A stretch of DNA of 64,000 nucleotides from Nitrospirota bacterium (lineage in GTDB: Bacteria > Nitrospirota > Thermodesulfovibrionia > Thermodesulfovibrionales > UBA1546): the NCBI GenBank assembly GCA_009773185.1, contig WPIF01000007.1, forward strand, positions 48,206-112,205, read 5' to 3'. Positions 41,487-50,892 of this stretch are shown in pieces; positions within the stretch are counted from its first letter, which is position 1; every line of letters starts with the position of its first letter. Under the pieces are notes generated by a model that saw only the letters and a program-made list of their open reading frames with translations, did not search any database and was not told the DNA's origin. The position numbers were made by a program, and so were the translations under genes.

Positions 41487-42522
41487 GAAAACACGTACGA
41501 TTTATGTCGGAAAAGTTCCTATTGGCGGCGGACACTCAATAAGTGTTCAGTCAATGACAAAGACAGACACGAGGGATGTAAAGGCAACGGTAAAACAGAT
41601 TAAGGGACTGGAAAAGGCCGGTTGCGAGATTATAAGGCTTGCCGTGCCTGATATGGATGCGGCAAAGGCCCTGGGCAAAATAAAAAAATCCGTAAACATA
41701 CCAATAATAGCAGATATCCACTTTGACTGGAGGCTTGCACTTGAGGCAATAAATCAGGGAGTTGACGGCTTGAGAATAAATCCCGGCAATATCGGAGCCG
41801 CCTGGAAAGTGAAAGAAGTTGTTGCAGGCGCAAAGGATAAGGGGTTGCCTATCCGGATAGGCGTAAACGCAGGTTCGCTGGATAAAAGACTGCTTGCGAA
41901 GTACGGGCATCCAACACCTCAGGCCCTTGTAGAAAGCGCAGCCGGGCATATAAATATTCTGGAGGGATTAAAGTTCAGGGACATAAAGGTCTCTCTCAAG
42001 GCATCGAATGTGCCAACCACTGTTGAGGCATACAGATTGTTTTCAGGAAAATTTAAATATCCGGTGCATGTGGGTATATCAGAGGCAGGGCCGCCGTCAA
42101 CCGGCATTATAAAAAGCGCTGTGGGTATAGGCATATTACTTTCAGAGGGCATAGGAGATACCATCAGGGTTTCGCTGACTGCAGAGCCCGTTGAGGAAAT
42201 AAGAGTGGCTTACGGGATATTGAGCGCTCTCGGTTTAAGAAAAAGGGGCGCTGAGATTATCTCATGTCCTACCTGCGGAAGGTGCAATATTAATCTGAAA
42301 GGGCTTGCTGCGAAGGTTGAATCAAAATTAAAGTTAATTGATAAACCGATAACAGTTGCTGTAATGGGATGTATTGTCAACGGCCCGGGTGAGGCAAGGG
42401 AAGCTGATTTTGGAATAGCAGGCGGAAAAGGAAGAGGTATACTTTTCAAAAAAGGGAAGATAATAAAGGCCGTAAAAGAGGACAGGCTCCTTGAAGAATT
42501 GCTTAAGGAGATTGAAGGCTGA
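41473..42522 (+). CDS. ispG: 4-hydroxy-3-methylbut-2-enyl-diphosphate synthase
   Basis: SVQSMTKTDTRDVKATVKQIKGLEKAGCEIIRLAVPD; ISCPTCGRCNINL; MGCIVNGPGEAREADFGIAGG. Confidence 0.95.
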   Translation: MAARKKTRTIYVGKVPIGGGHSISVQSMTKTDTRDVKATVKQIKGLEKAGCEIIRLAVPDMDAAKALGKIKKSVNIPIIADIHFDWRLALEAINQGVDGLRINPGNIGAAWKVKEVVAGAKDKGLPIRIGVNAGSLDKRLLAKYGHPTPQALVESAAGHINILEGLKFRDIKVSLKASNVPTTVEAYRLFSGKFKYPVHVGISEAGPPSTGIIKSAVGIGILLSEGIGDTIRVSLTAEPVEEIRVAYGILSALGLRKRGAEIISCPTCGRCNINLKGLAAKVESKLKLIDKPITVAVMGCIVNGPGEAREADFGIAGGKGRGILFKKGKIIKAVKEDRLLEELLKEIEG

Positions 42523-42569
42523 TATTGTCTATTTCCCGATGAATCTGGTAATATTATTAAATTTTAAAA

Positions 42570-42968
42570 ATGGAGGGCATCATGGCAGATATAGTTAAAG
42601 TAGCAATAGTGGGTTGCGGAAGGACAGGGCAGCCACTGTTAAAGGAGCTGAAGAAGCATAAATATATCAAGGTCGTAGGTGTTGCTGACATAAACGAGAA
42701 ATCACCCGGAATGCAGTTTGCTAAAAAGAGCAGGATACCAGCCACAAAGAATTTTATGGACCTTGCGAAAAAAGGCAGGAATGTAGACATGATTATCGAT
42801 GTCTCAGGCAATAAAAAAGTAAGGGACACATTAAAAAAGTATTACAAGAAAACCAAAAATACACATACAATAATCGTACATGAGCTTATAGTAAGGCTTA
42901 TTATGTCAATGTCTCAGAGACTCGGAAAGCTTACAAAGACTTATCACCCGAATATCAAGGGGATTTAA
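42570..42968 (+). CDS. Stand-alone Rossmann NAD(P)-binding-like domain protein
   Basis: VKVAIVGCGRTGQPLLKELKKHKYIKVVGVADINEKSPGM. Confidence 0.6.
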   Translation: MEGIMADIVKVAIVGCGRTGQPLLKELKKHKYIKVVGVADINEKSPGMQFAKKSRIPATKNFMDLAKKGRNVDMIIDVSGNKKVRDTLKKYYKKTKNTHTIIVHELIVRLIMSMSQRLGKLTKTYHPNIKGI

Positions 42969-43008
42969 AAAAGGTTATTTAAAACAGCAGGAACCGGGCC
43001 TTCTCTGC

Positions 43009-43629
43009 TTATTGAAGTTTGGTTGCCAAAAGGTCAGCCCTTTTTATGGAGCTGAGAAGATACTCTTTAAATTTCGAAGGCAGCAGCCATTTGATGCCAA
43101 GCTTTTCAGCCCATTTTATTATCCCCTGGTCTGCTGTTACCAGCAGGGCGTCAAGTTCCCGCGCAAGAAGTATCAGGTCCACATCTTCTTTGCTGTCAAT
43201 GATTCCCTCTCTTAATGCCTCCCTGTATTTTCTTCTAAGGTCTTTAATAGTCTCTTCTTCCCCTGCTTTAGTGACACCCCTTACGGCCTTTTCAGCCACC
43301 CTGAGCCCCTTGTTTATCCTTTCTCTGATGTCCTCAATAAGTTCATAAAGCAAAAATGCAGGGCATGTGAGCTCATATTTTTTGGGAGGTTTCTGGTGAA
43401 GGATAACCAGCAGGTCTCCTGATATTTTTTCAGGCTCGATAAAGTTAAGCAGTTCCTCAAATATGGACGGCGGCATATAAAAATCAAGTAAATACGCCTG
43501 TGACGCCAGGGACAGGAAACTTTCGAATGCCTCCGTGGGTGTCCTGCCGAAACTATCGCGCACATCAGGGTTGACAAAGAGGCTTGTATCCAGGACAACA
43601 GCCTCTTTTTTAAATCTTGCCGGCGCCAT
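43009..43629 (-). CDS. RNA ligase partner protein-like PIN-domain protein
   Basis: [29 protein letters not shown]...[44 protein letters not shown]. Confidence 0.75.
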   Translation of the reverse strand: MAPARFKKEAVVLDTSLFVNPDVRDSFGRTPTEAFESFLSLASQAYLLDFYMPPSIFEELLNFIEPEKISGDLLVILHQKPPKKYELTCPAFLLYELIEDIRERINKGLRVAEKAVRGVTKAGEEETIKDLRRKYREALREGIIDSKEDVDLILLARELDALLVTADQGIIKWAEKLGIKWLLPSKFKEYLLSSIKRADLLATKLQ

Positions 43630-44923
43630 GTATATTGAAGGTAGAAGTGTTCCAGGTGTTGCAACTCGGGCACCTGCCGGACCATTCCTGGGAGTGGTAT
43701 CCGCAGACTGAGCACCAGTATGGAAGCCTGAAAGCCATTTTCATATCAACAGCCTTTTTGAATTCTGCCACAGCCCTGTCACATTGATCACGTTTGAGAT
43801 AAAGGTCGCCCATTATTTGATAAAGTTCCGGGGAGGCCATTCCGCTTGCATCAACATAGGTAAAAGTCTCGAATGCATCGTCTATCATCTCAAGCCTGTA
43901 ATAGAGTTTCCCAAGCAGAAACCTGAGGATATGGTTCTGTGGTTTTTTTGCCAGGCTGTTTTCATACAGCCTTATGAGCCTTGAGGGCTCTCCCAGGCTT
44001 ATAAGAAGGTCTTCAAGCCGTGCAAGGATTATCATGGATGATGTCTGCTCATAGCTTTTTTCAAGGAAATCTACTGTATCTTCAGACTCTCCTTCCCTGA
44101 GCATCACCTCTGCAAGCCCAAGATATGCAGGGATAAAATCTCCATTCAGCTTCAGGAGTGTCCTGAATGCTTTTTTTGCTTTTTCTATCTCTCCGTGCTC
44201 AAGGCTGTGCCTGCCATATTCGTACTTATAGCCGAGGAGATTGGTCTGTTCTCTCTGGCGGTCCTTTTCAGTATGCTCGTGTTTTAATATTGTCTTTTGC
44301 ACATCAACAAGTTCGTCCCATTTTTCATCCCTTTCGAGGATTGCCCTTTTTTTGTAGAGTGCACTAAGGTTGTCGGTATCTATATCAAGGATCTTTTCTA
44401 TGTAGTTCAAGGCGTCAGCCCACCTGCCTGTTTTTTCCATAAGGCTTTCGAGAGAGAAAAGCACCTCAAGGTTTTCAGGGTTAACCGAGAAGGCCTTATT
44501 GTAGAAATCTGCTGCCTTCTGATAGCCTTCCTCGGCAGCTGCAATATCTCCAAGCCTGAGAAGGGAATTAAGATGCTTTGGTTCTTCGATAAGGATGCTT
44601 TCAAGCGGTTTTTTGGCCTCGTCTTCATCATGGGCAAGGAGGGCATTCAGGGCATTTGAATACAGTTCCTGAATCTTTGCCTCTTTCTTCTGCCTGCGCT
44701 GATACTGCCAGTTATCTATAAAACGTTTTGTATCTCTTATTGTGAAGGTGATAAGCATTGCAAGGGCGCCTGCCACACATGAAAAGAGTATCAGGGCTAT
44801 CTTGGGAGTCTCATAGGTATTATCAAAAGGTATTTTGATTGTTGTTATTTCCTGGTTGACATATGCAAAGGCCCCAAGCCCTGCAAGAAAGAGAATAAAT
44901 ATAAATATTGCAATTTTCCCCAT
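43610..44923 (-). CDS. lapB: LapB/YciM-like TPR protein with C-terminal rubredoxin-like knuckle
   Basis: N-term TM, LapA-like segment, TPRs, terminal [24 protein letters not shown]. Confidence 0.85.
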   Translation of the reverse strand: MGKIAIFIFILFLAGLGAFAYVNQEITTIKIPFDNTYETPKIALILFSCVAGALAMLITFTIRDTKRFIDNWQYQRRQKKEAKIQELYSNALNALLAHDEDEAKKPLESILIEEPKHLNSLLRLGDIAAAEEGYQKAADFYNKAFSVNPENLEVLFSLESLMEKTGRWADALNYIEKILDIDTDNLSALYKKRAILERDEKWDELVDVQKTILKHEHTEKDRQREQTNLLGYKYEYGRHSLEHGEIEKAKKAFRTLLKLNGDFIPAYLGLAEVMLREGESEDTVDFLEKSYEQTSSMIILARLEDLLISLGEPSRLIRLYENSLAKKPQNHILRFLLGKLYYRLEMIDDAFETFTYVDASGMASPELYQIMGDLYLKRDQCDRAVAEFKKAVDMKMAFRLPYWCSVCGYHSQEWSGRCPSCNTWNTSTFNIHGAGKI

Positions 44924-45240
44924 TAGCGGTGGTAACCTTTCTCCTCTACAGGTATTCTCGGTGCATCGAGCCAGAGCTTCTCAAGCTGATAATACGCCCT
45001 TGTTTCCTCTTCGAAGATATGGATAATCACATCTCCATAGTCTATTAAGACCCAGCGTCCATGGTTTAATCCTTCGATTCCGATAGGACGGATGCGGCGC
45101 TTAGAGAAATTTTCCTCGATCGCTCCGAAGATTGCTTTTACCTGGGTAGTGCTTTCTCCTGAGCAGATAACAAAATAATCTGCAATGATGGACAGATTTT
45201 TTAGTTCAAGGATGAGTACATCCCCGGCCTTTTTCCCCAT
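44923..45240 (-). CDS. rsfS: Ribosomal silencing factor RsfS (N-terminus may extend upstream)
   Basis: GDVLILELKNLSIIADYFVICSGESTTQVKAIFGAIEE; DVIIHIFEEETRAYYQLEKLW. Confidence 0.9.
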   Translation of the reverse strand: MGKKAGDVLILELKNLSIIADYFVICSGESTTQVKAIFGAIEENFSKRRIRPIGIEGLNHGRWVLIDYGDVIIHIFEEETRAYYQLEKLWLDAPRIPVEEKGYHR

Positions 45241-45300
45241 TGCTGTTTTTGCTGCTTCAAGGGCTTTGGCTTTACTTTCTAAAGGTTTTTCCTCCTTTTT

Positions 45301-45963
45301 TTAAACTTTTAACTTATACATCTTATTAGAAATTATATAGGATTCAACTTCTTCTGGCAACAGGTATTTTATGCTTTTGCCCTGATATAACAGTTTCCTG
45401 ATTAAGGTTGCTGATATCTCAATCGGAGTAAGCCGCATCATTATTATATTCCTTCCGCCCGCAAGCGCTGTTTTATAGGATTCAATCTTTCCCGAATCAA
45501 GCCTTTTAAGTATATTGTTGTCTGCCTCAATATACGGAGAAGATGAAAGGCCTGCAAATTTAAAAGAGGGCCTTGATATAACGACAAAGTCTGCAAGCAT
45601 AACCAATCTGTCAGGCTGCCACCAGTTGGGTATATCAATAAAGGCATCAATGCCCAATATGAAATAAAGCCTTGCGCCCTTATAATGCCGCTGAAGTTCT
45701 TTCAGAGTGTTAACTGAATAGGATTTATTTTTCTTTTTATATTCGATGTCTGAGACTGTAAAAGAACGGTTTTTAAATGTTGCGAGCCGCACCATCTTAT
45801 ATCTGTTTCTTGCATCTGCAAGCTCTCTGTCCTTCATGGGAGGGTTGCCTGACGGTACAAAGATAATTTTGTCAAGATTCAGTTTGGCCTGCACTTCCTC
45901 AGCGGCCCTCAGGTGGCCGTAGTGGATTGGATTAAATGTCCCGCCGAATATGCCGAGTTTCAT
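45301..45963 (-). CDS. nadD: Nicotinate-nucleotide adenylyltransferase
   Basis: KLGIFGGTFNPIHYGHLRAAEEV; FVPSGNPPMK; FILGIDAFIDIPNWW. Confidence 0.95.
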   Translation of the reverse strand: MKLGIFGGTFNPIHYGHLRAAEEVQAKLNLDKIIFVPSGNPPMKDRELADARNRYKMVRLATFKNRSFTVSDIEYKKKNKSYSVNTLKELQRHYKGARLYFILGIDAFIDIPNWWQPDRLVMLADFVVISRPSFKFAGLSSSPYIEADNNILKRLDSGKIESYKTALAGGRNIIMMRLTPIEISATLIRKLLYQGKSIKYLLPEEVESYIISNKMYKLKV

Positions 45964-45968
45964 TTAAT

Positions 45969-46493
45969 CTAATAATACCCCTGTTCAGGTTTTATTTCTA
46001 TAGATGCCAGCCAATCGCTTATTATTTTTTTCATCGCCTTTGCGTTAAGGGCAAACCACTTTTCTCTGTACTGAGGATAATCTGCAAGCACCTTCTTGAA
46101 TCTGCTGAATGCGTTGTTAGTGCCAAGGGCAGAGAGAAGTTCATCATGGGGGTGGAGCTCTTCAACTCCTTCAGTAAATTTTTTCATAAGGTTATATGCA
46201 TCTGCTGATTCCCGCTCAGGAATTCTTAAATATCTGTCTTTTTCAGAAGAAAAGATTCTTACTGCCATCTCGACCTCTTTTTCAATCCATTCAGGCATGT
46301 CGAATTCTTCAAGCGAGGGTTCATCAATCAGTTCCTCGCCTTTGTAAAGACTGCCCTTTGCTCCTTCAAGCGCACCAACGGAGATTCTCTTAACCTCTCC
46401 TGTCTCAAGGTCAAGGAAATAGTCGAATGCATCCCTCGATACATCCTCCATTGCCTTTTGAATATCATTGAAGTCTATCTTTAAAAGTTTCAC
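45969..46493 (-). CDS. UPF0158-like family protein
   Basis: DVSRDAFDYFLDLETGEVKRI ... FRLFKKVL-type C-terminus (AFSRFKKVLADYPQYREKWFA). Confidence 0.7.
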   Translation of the reverse strand: MKLLKIDFNDIQKAMEDVSRDAFDYFLDLETGEVKRISVGALEGAKGSLYKGEELIDEPSLEEFDMPEWIEKEVEMAVRIFSSEKDRYLRIPERESADAYNLMKKFTEGVEELHPHDELLSALGTNNAFSRFKKVLADYPQYREKWFALNAKAMKKIISDWLASIEIKPEQGYY

Positions 46494-46515
46494 CTGCTCA
46501 AGTTCGATTCTTTAT

Positions 46516-46699
46516 AGGAAGGACATGGCATTTGAGCGGTTTTATTTTGCCGATAGTCCACCCCCCTACGTCCCCCCTCGGTAAGGTGGGAATTTAAGGG
46601 GGGTAGAGGCAAAATACCTCTTCGCCCCGGCGAATCCGCCTGAGGCGGAGGAGTCATTTGTCGAAGCCCGAGAATGAGCGGAAATGCTATGTCCTTCCT
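46516..46699 (+). repeat. Structured intergenic element, copy 5, with two nested inserts
   Basis: Outer arms AGGAAGGACATGGCATTT / AAATGCTATGTCCTTCCT around conserved core. Confidence 0.92.
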
Positions 46700-46731
46700 T
46701 GCTAAGCGAATCAATTCTAATTAAAATGAAA

Positions 46732-47994
46732 TCACTCCCTCAACTGCCCGTTCCCAAAAACAATAAACTTCGTGCACGTAAGTTCCTCAAGCCCCATCGG
46801 CCCGCGTGCGTGGATTTTATCTGTTGATATGCCTATCTCGGCTCCAAGCCCGAACTGATAGCCGTCATTAAGCCGGGTTGATGCATTTATAAAAACCGCC
46901 GATGAATCAACCTCGCGCAGAAACCTCATGCCCTTTGAATAATCTTTCGTGACAATCGAATCAGAGTGGGCAGAACCGTATTTTGCAATATGCTCCATCG
47001 CCTCATCAATATCTTTTACAGTGTGGATGTTGAGAATAAGGTCAAGATATTCTGAATAATAATCGTCTTCAATAACCGGAGAGAGCGATTTGTCGATCTT
47101 TCTTGTCTTAGCGCATCCTTTCAGGCGTACACCCGCTGCCCTGAATCTTTTAATCATTGAAGGCAGAAATTTTTTGGCTATGCCTTTATCAACGAGCATT
47201 GTCTCCATTGCATTACATGTCCCCGGCCTCTGGACCTTTGCGTTAAAGCATATATCTTCTGCCATTTTCAGGTCGGCATCCCTGTCAACAAAGACATGGC
47301 ATACCCCCTTATAATGTTTCAGCACGGGAATCCTGGAATTCTCTGTAACCGCCCTTATAAGGCTTTCGCCTCCGCGCGGGATTATGAGGTCAACAGTCCC
47401 CTCGAGCTTGAGCATTTCCATGACTGCCTCTCTCTCAGGTATATCAATGAATGTAATGGCATCCTCATGAAGCCCCGCAGCCTTCGCAGAATCCCTTAAA
47501 ATTTTTACGATAGCCTTGTTTGAATTTATGGCCTCAGAACCGCCGCGCAGTATAACCGCATTCCCTGCCTTCAGGCACAGGCTTGTTGCATCTGCAGTAA
47601 CATTCGGCCTTGATTCGTATATAATTCCTATCAATCCTATAGGGACACGCATTTTCCCGACAGTCATGCCATTCGGCCTCTGCCGCATTTTTATGATTTC
47701 GCCGACAGGGTCAGGAAGCGCTGCAATCTCTATCAGCCCCTGTGCCATCTCATTAATGCGCTTCTCATTTAATGTAAGCCTGTCTATCATTGCTTTTGAA
47801 AGCCCTTTTTCCCCTGCCGCAGCAATGTCTTTTTTGTTTTCTTTTATAAGCTCTTCACTGCGTTTTTTAAGGGCGTCAGACATCTTTAAAAGCGCGTTGT
47901 TCTTTTCTCCGGAAGATACTTTGGCAAGCTGCCTTGCGCCTTCCTTTGCTGCCTTTGCCTTATTGCGAACGAATGTTTTTATATCCATTTTCAT
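46732..47994 (-). CDS. proA: Glutamate-5-semialdehyde dehydrogenase
   Basis: PIGLIGIIYESRPNVTADATSLCLKAGNAVILRGGSEA; CNAMETMLVD; GLGAEIGISTDKIHARGPMGLEELT. Confidence 0.96.
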   Translation of the reverse strand: MKMDIKTFVRNKAKAAKEGARQLAKVSSGEKNNALLKMSDALKKRSEELIKENKKDIAAAGEKGLSKAMIDRLTLNEKRINEMAQGLIEIAALPDPVGEIIKMRQRPNGMTVGKMRVPIGLIGIIYESRPNVTADATSLCLKAGNAVILRGGSEAINSNKAIVKILRDSAKAAGLHEDAITFIDIPEREAVMEMLKLEGTVDLIIPRGGESLIRAVTENSRIPVLKHYKGVCHVFVDRDADLKMAEDICFNAKVQRPGTCNAMETMLVDKGIAKKFLPSMIKRFRAAGVRLKGCAKTRKIDKSLSPVIEDDYYSEYLDLILNIHTVKDIDEAMEHIAKYGSAHSDSIVTKDYSKGMRFLREVDSSAVFINASTRLNDGYQFGLGAEIGISTDKIHARGPMGLEELTCTKFIVFGNGQLRE

Positions 47995-48087
47995 ATTTTA
48001 CCTCGAATTACAAGTATTAGGGGATAAAATACAGGACATTTTTTATTTTTTCAAGGGAAGACGCAGACAAGGGGAATTTTTCGCTCA

Positions 48088-49350
48088 TCAACTAACGTGG
48101 CGGCGGAAATTTTCATACTCAGCAGATTCTTCTGACTGGGCAGCTATACGGATTGAATTAATCTTCGTGTAATTACGCTTGAGCACTGACACGATACCAG
48201 GGTCAACCGCAGAGTTTTTGGCCATGCTCATCAAGCCCTGAAGCACTCTCTCTCTTGACATCCCGACCCTGTAAGGACGATTTTCCGTAAGTGCAGTGAA
48301 GATGTCTGCAACTGCAATTATTCTTGCTCCCAAAGGAATATCCTTGCCCTTCTGCCTGAAAGGATAACCCTTGCCGTCCAGGCACTCATGGTGAAATGAC
48401 GCCCATGAATTTATAACGTCCAGCCCCTTAACGGTTTCAATTATCCGGTAAGTATAGTATGGATGCCGTTTGATAATATTATTTTCTTCCCGCGTTAAGC
48501 GGGACGGCTTTTCAAGGATTTCTGCGGGGATGGCGAGTTTGCCTAAATCATGCAGATAACCTGCAATCTTTATCAGACGGCACTCATATTCTTCTAACCC
48601 CAGCAATTTTGCAAGCGCTTCTGCACTTGCCGCTACCCCGCTTGAATGTGTGGCTGTAAAACAACTTCTGAAGTCAATAATCTTGCTGAAAAGCCCGGCG
48701 AGATTCAGCAGTTCTTTAAGGTTTAACTCTATTGTGGACGCACGTATCTTTCCTGTTAATACCAGGCTTATTGAAGACGACATGGTGTCGAACCAGAAAG
48801 ATTCCCTCTTAGACAGGCTGCAGAACGCATCAACAAATTCCGGCACAAATTTTTTGCCCGAATTTTTTGTAATTTTTCTGCAAATATTTTTAGACTGCCG
48901 CAATATCTCTTCTTTTGAATCTATAAGGACAGCGATACGGTCTGCAAGATGAAGCACATGGCAGAGCAACGGTACTTTGTTCCCCTTGAAATTCAGGCCT
49001 TTGCCGTTTTCCCACTGTAAATGGTGATAACGCACCAGCGGAGCTATACCAGAAAAAGCAGCAAACGTCTTGATAAGGCGATATCCTGATTCTGCATGAG
49101 AACCCGTAGAATCTGCCTCGAAACTGAGGACATCAAGCCTGTCTTTGAGAGATATAGCTCCGATATCATGAAGTATTCCGGCCATAATAAGGTCTTCCTG
49201 GGCCTTCTCCGGCAACCCAATCTCGGCTGCAATGCCGGAAGCAATATAGGCCACCCGCTTATGGTGGTCAACAACAGCAGGGCTGACCAAATCCATGGCA
49301 TTCGAAAGGCACATGCTCATCTCAAAAAGTGAAACCCGAAGTTCTCGCAT
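48088..49350 (-). CDS. Two-HD-domain protein, HD-GYP type
   Basis: HKRVAYIASGIAAEIGLPEKAQEDLIMAGILHDIG and GYLHDLGKLAIPAEILEKPSRLTREE...HHECLDGKGYPFRQKGKDIPLGARIIAVADIFTALTENRPYR. Confidence 0.9.
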   Translation of the reverse strand: MRELRVSLFEMSMCLSNAMDLVSPAVVDHHKRVAYIASGIAAEIGLPEKAQEDLIMAGILHDIGAISLKDRLDVLSFEADSTGSHAESGYRLIKTFAAFSGIAPLVRYHHLQWENGKGLNFKGNKVPLLCHVLHLADRIAVLIDSKEEILRQSKNICRKITKNSGKKFVPEFVDAFCSLSKRESFWFDTMSSSISLVLTGKIRASTIELNLKELLNLAGLFSKIIDFRSCFTATHSSGVAASAEALAKLLGLEEYECRLIKIAGYLHDLGKLAIPAEILEKPSRLTREENNIIKRHPYYTYRIIETVKGLDVINSWASFHHECLDGKGYPFRQKGKDIPLGARIIAVADIFTALTENRPYRVGMSRERVLQGLMSMAKNSAVDPGIVSVLKRNYTKINSIRIAAQSEESAEYENFRRHVS

Positions 49351-49418
49351 TACAGTAAGTTAACTCTTTCTGCATGCAGTCCCGGACTGTTTGTGTATCA
49401 CTGCATGCGTTTTTAGCG

Positions 49419-49823
49419 TCAGATTTTGGTTTTTAGAAATGCCCCCATCGCCTTGTCTACTTTTTTTATATGATTCTGTAACCATTGAACAACCATATGG
49501 TTAATGGTTACTACAAGATGAACACCCGGACCTTCTTTTTCAACTTGGGTCTTTAATTTGGAAAAATTCTCCATGAATTCCAAGTGCTGTGCCTTATGAT
49601 TTGTAAATCCCGGATAATCATATTTCCTCATATATTCTTCTTCAGCAGAGAAATGAGTAATAACATAATCATCCAGAAACTGTATTATCTTTCCGGTCTC
49701 ATCCCTGCCTTTCCCTTCCTTACAGGCATTAAGGAGATTATTTATTCGCTTGAAGAGCTCCTTGTGTTGATTGTCAATCTCATTAACACCGGTTGCTAAG
49801 TCTTTAGTCCATTCTATTGACAT
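49419..49823 (-). CDS. Bacteriohemerythrin
   Basis: IEWTKDLATGVNEIDNQHKELFKRINNLL; HFSAEEEYMRKYDYPGFTNHKAQHLEFM. Confidence 0.95.
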   Translation of the reverse strand: MSIEWTKDLATGVNEIDNQHKELFKRINNLLNACKEGKGRDETGKIIQFLDDYVITHFSAEEEYMRKYDYPGFTNHKAQHLEFMENFSKLKTQVEKEGPGVHLVVTINHMVVQWLQNHIKKVDKAMGAFLKTKI

Positions 49824-49862
49824 AACTTGTCTCCTTTACATCTTTAATAATTTTATTGCTGC

Positions 49863-50891
49863 TCAATAAGAGCCGCCTTCTTTCAGCACTTCATCAACAG
49901 TCAACTTCTGCCTGAAAATTCTGTAAACCCAGATTTGATAGCTGATTACGATAGGCACAAAAATCAGGGCCACTACTGTCATTATCTTCAGCGTGTATGG
50001 GCTTGAAGACGAATTGAAAATGGTAAGGCTGTAATTCTTGTCAAGGCTTGAAGGTATAAGATTCGGATACAGCCCTGTCACACCTGTAAATATAACAGTC
50101 AAAACAGTCAGGCAGGAGGCATAAAATGATCCAAGATAGCCGCCTTTCAATGCAAACAGCTTTATGCCCAGAAGCGCCAAAACAGCTGTCACGGGCACGA
50201 CAAACCAGACCGGGTTCTCAAGGTAGTTTGCGTAAAGATTTGTTGCAAATGCTGTATATATTAAAAACAGCACTGCAACAACAAGAAGCGCATACCATGA
50301 CTTGCCTGCAACAGAAGAAGCACGCCTGCTCAGGTCTCCGTTTGTCTTCACACTCAGCCACAATGCACCATGCACAATAAACAACAGCACAAACAGGATT
50401 CCCGTAAGCAGCCCGTACGGATTCAGGAGCCTTAACAGATTGCCGTGATAGCCGTTTGCATCCATAGGTATTCCCTGAAAGATATTTCCGAATGCGACAC
50501 CGAACAGCAGCGCCGGGAGGAGGCTCCCCGCGAAAATTGCAATATCACACCCTCTTTTCCATCCTGCATTCTCAACCTTTTCCCTGAATTCAAGCCCAAC
50601 CCCTCTGACTATCAGCGCAAACAATATAAGCAGCAGCGCCGAGTACAGGTAGCTGAACATCAGGGCATATGTAGCCGGGAATGCGGCAAATGTTGCACCG
50701 CCTGCAGTAACAAGCCAGACCTCGTTTCCATCCCATACAGGGCCTATTGTTCTGATTATGGTTTTCTTTTCTCCCTCGGTTTTCCCAATAAAACTGTGCA
50801 GTATTCCAACTCCAAAATCAAAACCGTCCACCATAAAATAAACAGCCCACAGAGTTCCCCATAAAATAAACCATATTATCTGAAATTCCAT
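49863..50891 (-). CDS. cydB: Cytochrome bd oxidase subunit II
   Basis: IIWFILWGTLWAVYFMVDGFDFGVGILHSFIGKTEGEKKTIIRTIGPVWDGNEVWLVTAGGA. Confidence 0.96.
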   Translation of the reverse strand: MEFQIIWFILWGTLWAVYFMVDGFDFGVGILHSFIGKTEGEKKTIIRTIGPVWDGNEVWLVTAGGATFAAFPATYALMFSYLYSALLLILFALIVRGVGLEFREKVENAGWKRGCDIAIFAGSLLPALLFGVAFGNIFQGIPMDANGYHGNLLRLLNPYGLLTGILFVLLFIVHGALWLSVKTNGDLSRRASSVAGKSWYALLVVAVLFLIYTAFATNLYANYLENPVWFVVPVTAVLALLGIKLFALKGGYLGSFYASCLTVLTVIFTGVTGLYPNLIPSSLDKNYSLTIFNSSSSPYTLKIMTVVALIFVPIVISYQIWVYRIFRQKLTVDEVLKEGGSY

Positions 50892-50892
50892 A

